This document shows positions 13,631 through 16,984 of a stretch of DNA of 16,984 nt, one piece after another. Within the stretch, counting starts at the first letter, position 1. Every line of letters begins with the position of its first letter. The stretch comes from Eubacterium sp. (GTDB lineage: Bacteria > Bacillota_A > Clostridia > Peptostreptococcales > Anaerovoracaceae): assembly GCA_017425345.1 (NCBI GenBank), contig JAFOML010000055.1:1-16984 (forward strand). Reading direction: 5' to 3'. A program made the position numbers and the translations under genes. The notes under the pieces are model-generated. The model searched no databases, was not told the DNA's origin, and was given only the letters and a program-made list of their open reading frames with translations.

Positions 13631-15904
13631 ATGAGGAGAAAACTCTTTGCGGCAGCAGTCAGTATGATGTCCGGGATGCTCGTCATCCGGCAGGAACCTT
13701 TGGCAGCCGTACCGTGCGCGGTACTGCTCATCGCATTCTGCGGTGAGTTTTTTTTATATCGTAAGAGAAAAGGCGCTCTTTTGCTCCTGGCGCTGTTTTT
13801 GGCCGGGGCGGCGCTGATGGGCGCGCGGACCTATGAGATCGGCCGGATGTCGGAGGACATTCCGGAGGCAACGGGGCATTTTTCGGGCAAAGTCCTTGCC
13901 GCCGAGAACAAAGACGAAGGGAAAACCGCAGTCGTTTTACGTCTTATTCCTGCCACAGATCGAGGAAACAACAATATAAAGATTATGTTAACCATATACA
14001 AAGATGTGGCAGAACCGGAAAATCTGATCGGTTCCGTCATAACTTTTGATGCCAGAATCGAACCGCCCAGACCTTCCAGTAATCCGCACTGCTTCGATTA
14101 CCGCATGTACCTCTATAGCCGGGGAATCCATCACATTGCGTCGACCTCCTCTTTTGCAGTAGACGAAGATTCACCCGGGCTGTGGGACCGGATCAGAAGA
14201 AGGGTCCTCCGGATTCGTGAGCGCTTTCTGGATGGGCTTATCTGTGACGCGGACACAAGGGCGATGATCCGAGGGATTCTGTTCGGGGATACTACAGCGC
14301 TCTCCGACGAACTTTATCAGGATTTCCGCGCTAACGGTACTGCGCATGTGCTCGCGGTGAGCGGCCTGCACATCGGGGTCCTCTTCGCGCTGTACCGGAG
14401 GATCACCAGGAAGAGAGGCGGTTGGATCGGCGCCTCAGTCCTCGCGCTGCTGCTGCTATTCTATGGCACGATGGCGCTCTGGTCTGCATCCGTGACACGT
14501 GCCGTTCTGCTGGTTCTTCTCATGCTGGGCGGAGACCTGCTGCGCCGGCGTTATGATCTTTTGACCGCTCTGGCCGCTGCGGCGATCCTGCTGATGGTGC
14601 GGGAGCCATATATTCTCTATAGCACCGGCTTTCAGATGTCGTTTCTCGCCGTGCTGTCTCTGGCATTTCTGTGTCCGGTCCTGGAGCTGGTTCTTCCGCA
14701 GGGCATCGCGGCTTCTGTGGCAGTTCAGATCGGCATGGTCCCGTATGTGGCTTATACATTCAACTACATACCAGTCGCTGCCATTGTGGTTAACGTGCCG
14801 ATCCTCTGGCTTTTGTCCGTCCTTGTTCCGTCCGGGCTTGCAGCGATGCTCTGGTTTCTTCTGGCCGGGACCGGAGGGCTTCCGGGTGTGATCCTCTGCG
14901 GCATGACGCAGATCCTTGCTCTGACGAATCAGACGCTGTCTCTTGGCGGACAGCTGTCCATGGATGTCGTATCGTGGCATCCGGCCGTTCTTCTGCTGTT
15001 TTATCTCCTTCTGTTTTTGCTGACATCGGAATACGGCCGCATGCTCCTGCACCGGAAGGACCGGAAGAGGCTCGGACGATGTCTGGGGGCGGTTCTCCTG
15101 TGCGTCCTTCTCACCGCAGCCGTGACACCGGATTCATTCCGTCATGCCGTCTTCACGATGGTGGATGTGGGGCAGGGTGACTGCCTGCACGTTCATCTTC
15201 CGCGGCATACCGATCTGCTGCTGGACGGAGGCGGCAGCGAAGAATACAACATCGGAGAGAAGGTCCTGAAGCCGTACCTTCTGAAGAACGGCTGCCGGGA
15301 TATCGATCTGGCCCTGGCGACGCATCTGCACACGGATCACTATCAGGGGCTCACAGAGCTAGCGGATTGTTATCCGGTCAGGGAGATCCTGACCCGCGGA
15401 AAAGCCGGAGATGTGATCCGTATTGGAGGGCAGAGCACGATCGAGATCCTCTGGCCGCTTGAGCAGGATCCGGATACGGATGACGAGAATATAAACAGTC
15501 TGATCTTCCGGGTCTCGGCGGAGGATCTCAGCATACTGGTGACCGGGGATATCGGGGCAGATGGAGAGCTTGCGATGGTGGAATACTACCGGGGGACGGA
15601 CCGCCTGCGGTGTGACATTCTGAAGGTCTGTCATCACGGTTCCCGGTATTCCAGCTCGGATGCTTTTCTGGATGCGGTGAGTCCGTCGGCTGCCGTGATC
15701 GGCGTGGGGAAGAATCACTTTGGACATCCGGCGGACGAGACTTTAGCCAAATTCAAAAGGCGCGGCATCCCCGTATACCGCACGGATCAGGACGGAGCGG
15801 TCGGCTTCTGGAAAGAAGGCGGGGAGATCCGCGTCTGTACGGCGATCCGGAAAGAGCAGGGGTTTTCTCTCGGAATGATTGCAAAAAGAGCTGCGGAGCA
15901 GTAA
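13631..15904 (+). CDS. comEC: DNA internalization protein ComEC/Rec2
   Basis: Polytopic membrane protein that forms the channel through which single-stranded DNA enters during natural transformation. From the chosen start it has 757 residues, a complete family architecture: N-terminal membrane segments with an OB-like extracellular domain (DUF4131-type), the central multi-helix Competence domain (with ANGTAHVLAVSGLHIGVLFALYRR), and a C-terminal metallo-beta-lactamase-like domain. That domain begins at VDVGQGDCLHVHLP and has the metal motif THLHTDHYQG (first His encoded at 15323-15325), VTGDIG and KVCHHGSRYSS. The frame is open from an ATG at 13592, but that codon overlaps the -10 box. ATG 13631 follows GGGAGA (13622-13627) and is preferred. 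No comEA is adjacent. holA follows after 15 bases, a common Firmicutes pairing. Whether the organism is competent cannot be told from here. Confidence 0.94.
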   Translation: MRRKLFAAAVSMMSGMLVIRQEPLAAVPCAVLLIAFCGEFFLYRKRKGALLLLALFLAGAALMGARTYEIGRMSEDIPEATGHFSGKVLAAENKDEGKTAVVLRLIPATDRGNNNIKIMLTIYKDVAEPENLIGSVITFDARIEPPRPSSNPHCFDYRMYLYSRGIHHIASTSSFAVDEDSPGLWDRIRRRVLRIRERFLDGLICDADTRAMIRGILFGDTTALSDELYQDFRANGTAHVLAVSGLHIGVLFALYRRITRKRGGWIGASVLALLLLFYGTMALWSASVTRAVLLVLLMLGGDLLRRRYDLLTALAAAAILLMVREPYILYSTGFQMSFLAVLSLAFLCPVLELVLPQGIAASVAVQIGMVPYVAYTFNYIPVAAIVVNVPILWLLSVLVPSGLAAMLWFLLAGTGGLPGVILCGMTQILALTNQTLSLGGQLSMDVVSWHPAVLLLFYLLLFLLTSEYGRMLLHRKDRKRLGRCLGAVLLCVLLTAAVTPDSFRHAVFTMVDVGQGDCLHVHLPRHTDLLLDGGGSEEYNIGEKVLKPYLLKNGCRDIDLALATHLHTDHYQGLTELADCYPVREILTRGKAGDVIRIGGQSTIEILWPLEQDPDTDDENINSLIFRVSAEDLSILVTGDIGADGELAMVEYYRGTDRLRCDILKVCHHGSRYSSSDAFLDAVSPSAAVIGVGKNHFGHPADETLAKFKRRGIPVYRTDQDGAVGFWKEGGEIRVCTAIRKEQGFSLGMIAKRAAEQ

Positions 15905-15919
15905 AATATAGGGGATATC

Positions 15920-16975
15920 ATGGAAAGGTACGGTAGGTACATGAGCGCGAAAAAGACTGCAAATCCGGGTTTTTCTGATCTGGTAAACGTCCTGAAGAGG
16001 GGGAATATCCCCCCTGTGTTTCTGCTGTTCGGAGAAGAACAATATCTGGTGCAGTGGGCGGTGCGCAATCTGAAGAAACGGTATGTGGTAGCTGGGATGG
16101 AGGCAATGGATTTTGTCCACCTGGAAGGAGATGAATGCACCCCGGAGGATGTCGTCTCCGCAGCGCAGACGTACTCCATGCTCTCAGACCGCCGGGTCGT
16201 CTGGGTCAGTAAGGCCGGATCGCTGAAAGGAGATGCCGATGTTCTGGCCGGATACGTCGCCGACCCGAACGAGGGCTGCGTCCTGATCCTGACCGACGAG
16301 ACGGTCGACGGCCGGAGCAGTGTTGTCAAGGCGGTGAAGAATCACGGCGGGCTGTATGAGTTCGGACGGGTGTCAGAACGGGAGCTGCGCTCCTTCGCGC
16401 GCAAACAGTTTGCCGCTGCAGGCGTCGAAGTGAAGCCGGCGCTGATCGAGCGCATGATCCGGCAGAGCGGATACGGAAACCGGGAGAGCACCTACCGGCT
16501 GTACAACCTGCAGAATGATATCCGGAAGATCGTCGCGCACGCTGCGGGAGGGCAGGTCACCGAGGCGGATGTCGATCTGATGGTCGCCGGGGACCAGGAT
16601 ACCTTTATCTTCGATCTGATTGACGGGATCAGCGGCAACGATAAGAGCAGGGCGCTGGAGATCCTCCACAACCGGCTGAGTGGAAATGCTTACGACGGGG
16701 TGCGTATCATGTTTACCGTAATCTCTCAGCTGGAGCTGATGCTGCAGATCCGGGAGTTTCAGGACAGCCCGGAGGGGCCGACTTCTGCGGGGCAGATCGC
16801 GCGCCGCATGAAGATGAATGAATACCGCGTGAATAAAGCAGCGGGATATGCCGCGAGATATCCGCTCAGGAAGCTCCGGGAGATCCTTCTCGCCGCTTAC
16901 GACTGCTACACCAAATCCATCACCGGTGTACTTCCGGCGAGGCTTGCCATGGAGCTTCTGATCGCGAGGATCTAG
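15920..16975 (+). CDS. holA: DNA polymerase III subunit delta
   Basis: Delta opens the beta sliding clamp as part of the clamp loader. The 351-residue protein is full length (E. coli HolA has 343). It shows the typical N terminus DLVNVLKRGNIPPVFLLFGEEQYLVQWAV, the AAA+-like fold without a Walker A motif as expected for delta, a middle helical region (SERELRSFARKQF, VKPALIERMI) and the C-terminal collar domain (QDTFIFDLIDGISGNDKSRALEIL to the end). Two starts are possible: 15920, with AGGGGA 4 bases upstream, and 15941 seven codons later (MSAKKTANPGF), preceded by GGTAGG. I use the first. It is co-transcribed with comEC and ends 9 bases from the window edge. Confidence 0.95.
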   Translation: MERYGRYMSAKKTANPGFSDLVNVLKRGNIPPVFLLFGEEQYLVQWAVRNLKKRYVVAGMEAMDFVHLEGDECTPEDVVSAAQTYSMLSDRRVVWVSKAGSLKGDADVLAGYVADPNEGCVLILTDETVDGRSSVVKAVKNHGGLYEFGRVSERELRSFARKQFAAAGVEVKPALIERMIRQSGYGNRESTYRLYNLQNDIRKIVAHAAGGQVTEADVDLMVAGDQDTFIFDLIDGISGNDKSRALEILHNRLSGNAYDGVRIMFTVISQLELMLQIREFQDSPEGPTSAGQIARRMKMNEYRVNKAAGYAARYPLRKLREILLAAYDCYTKSITGVLPARLAMELLIARI

Positions 16976-16977
16976 AA

Positions 16978-16984
16978 TGGTATA
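16978..16984 (+). promoter_or_regulatory. Probable extended -10 promoter cut by the window edge
   Basis: TGGTATA begins 2 bases after the holA stop and is cut off at the edge. It matches the first seven bases of the TGGTATAAT seen at two other places in the window. If the next bases are AT, it would drive the gene downstream of holA, which in many Firmicutes is rpsT (ribosomal protein S20). Confidence 0.4.

Overview
The window is ordinary chromosomal DNA from a moderately GC-rich member of the Firmicutes, most likely a clostridial/Lachnospiraceae-type bacterium. The evidence is the gene order priA-def-fmt-(HEAGH membrane peptidase)-rsmB-stp-prkC-rsgA-rpe, the strong AGGAGG-type ribosome binding sites, a PASTA-domain kinase, a class A penicillin-binding protein with a lysine-rich tail, and a comEC-holA pair. 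The taxon is inferred from synteny and protein character. There is no rRNA or tRNA, and I see no phage, insertion sequence or CRISPR array.

Layout. Bases 2-709 are the 3' end of asnA (aspartate-ammonia ligase), cut by the left edge. From 783 to 10366 runs a tightly packed plus-strand operon: priA (replication restart), def and fmt (N-terminal formyl cycle of translation), a YugP-like membrane zinc metallopeptidase, rsmB (16S rRNA m5C methyltransferase), stp and prkC (PP2C phosphatase and PASTA Ser/Thr kinase), rsgA (30S assembly GTPase) and rpe (pentose-phosphate epimerase). Junctions are short or overlapping: a 4-base ATGA at def/fmt, 11 bases at stp/prkC, and gaps of 2-3 bases around rsgA. 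A hairpin-plus-T-run terminator follows rpe.

The 332-base gap 10367-10698 between convergent genes holds the rpe terminator, a GC-rich unexplained stretch, two nearly identical 63/64-base imperfect palindromes of unknown identity, and a strong terminator for the opposite strand. Next is a class A PBP (ponA-type) on the minus strand, 13467-10699. Its promoter lies back to back with that of comEC on the plus strand (both extended -10 elements). comEC is followed after 15 bases by holA (DNA polymerase III delta). The window ends inside what looks like another extended -10 promoter just after the holA stop.

How the genes fit together. The operon couples restart of replication, translation initiation and ribosome maturation with a kinase/phosphatase pair that in other Firmicutes senses muropeptides and controls cell-wall synthesis and dormancy. 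The PBP just downstream is the kind of enzyme that pathway acts around. No whole new system is visible. Points worth a second look are the paired palindromic repeats, a compact PriA that seems to lack its winged-helix domain, an RsmB with Phe in place of Gly in its SAM-binding motif, and the absence of rlmN and thiN from places where related genomes usually carry them.
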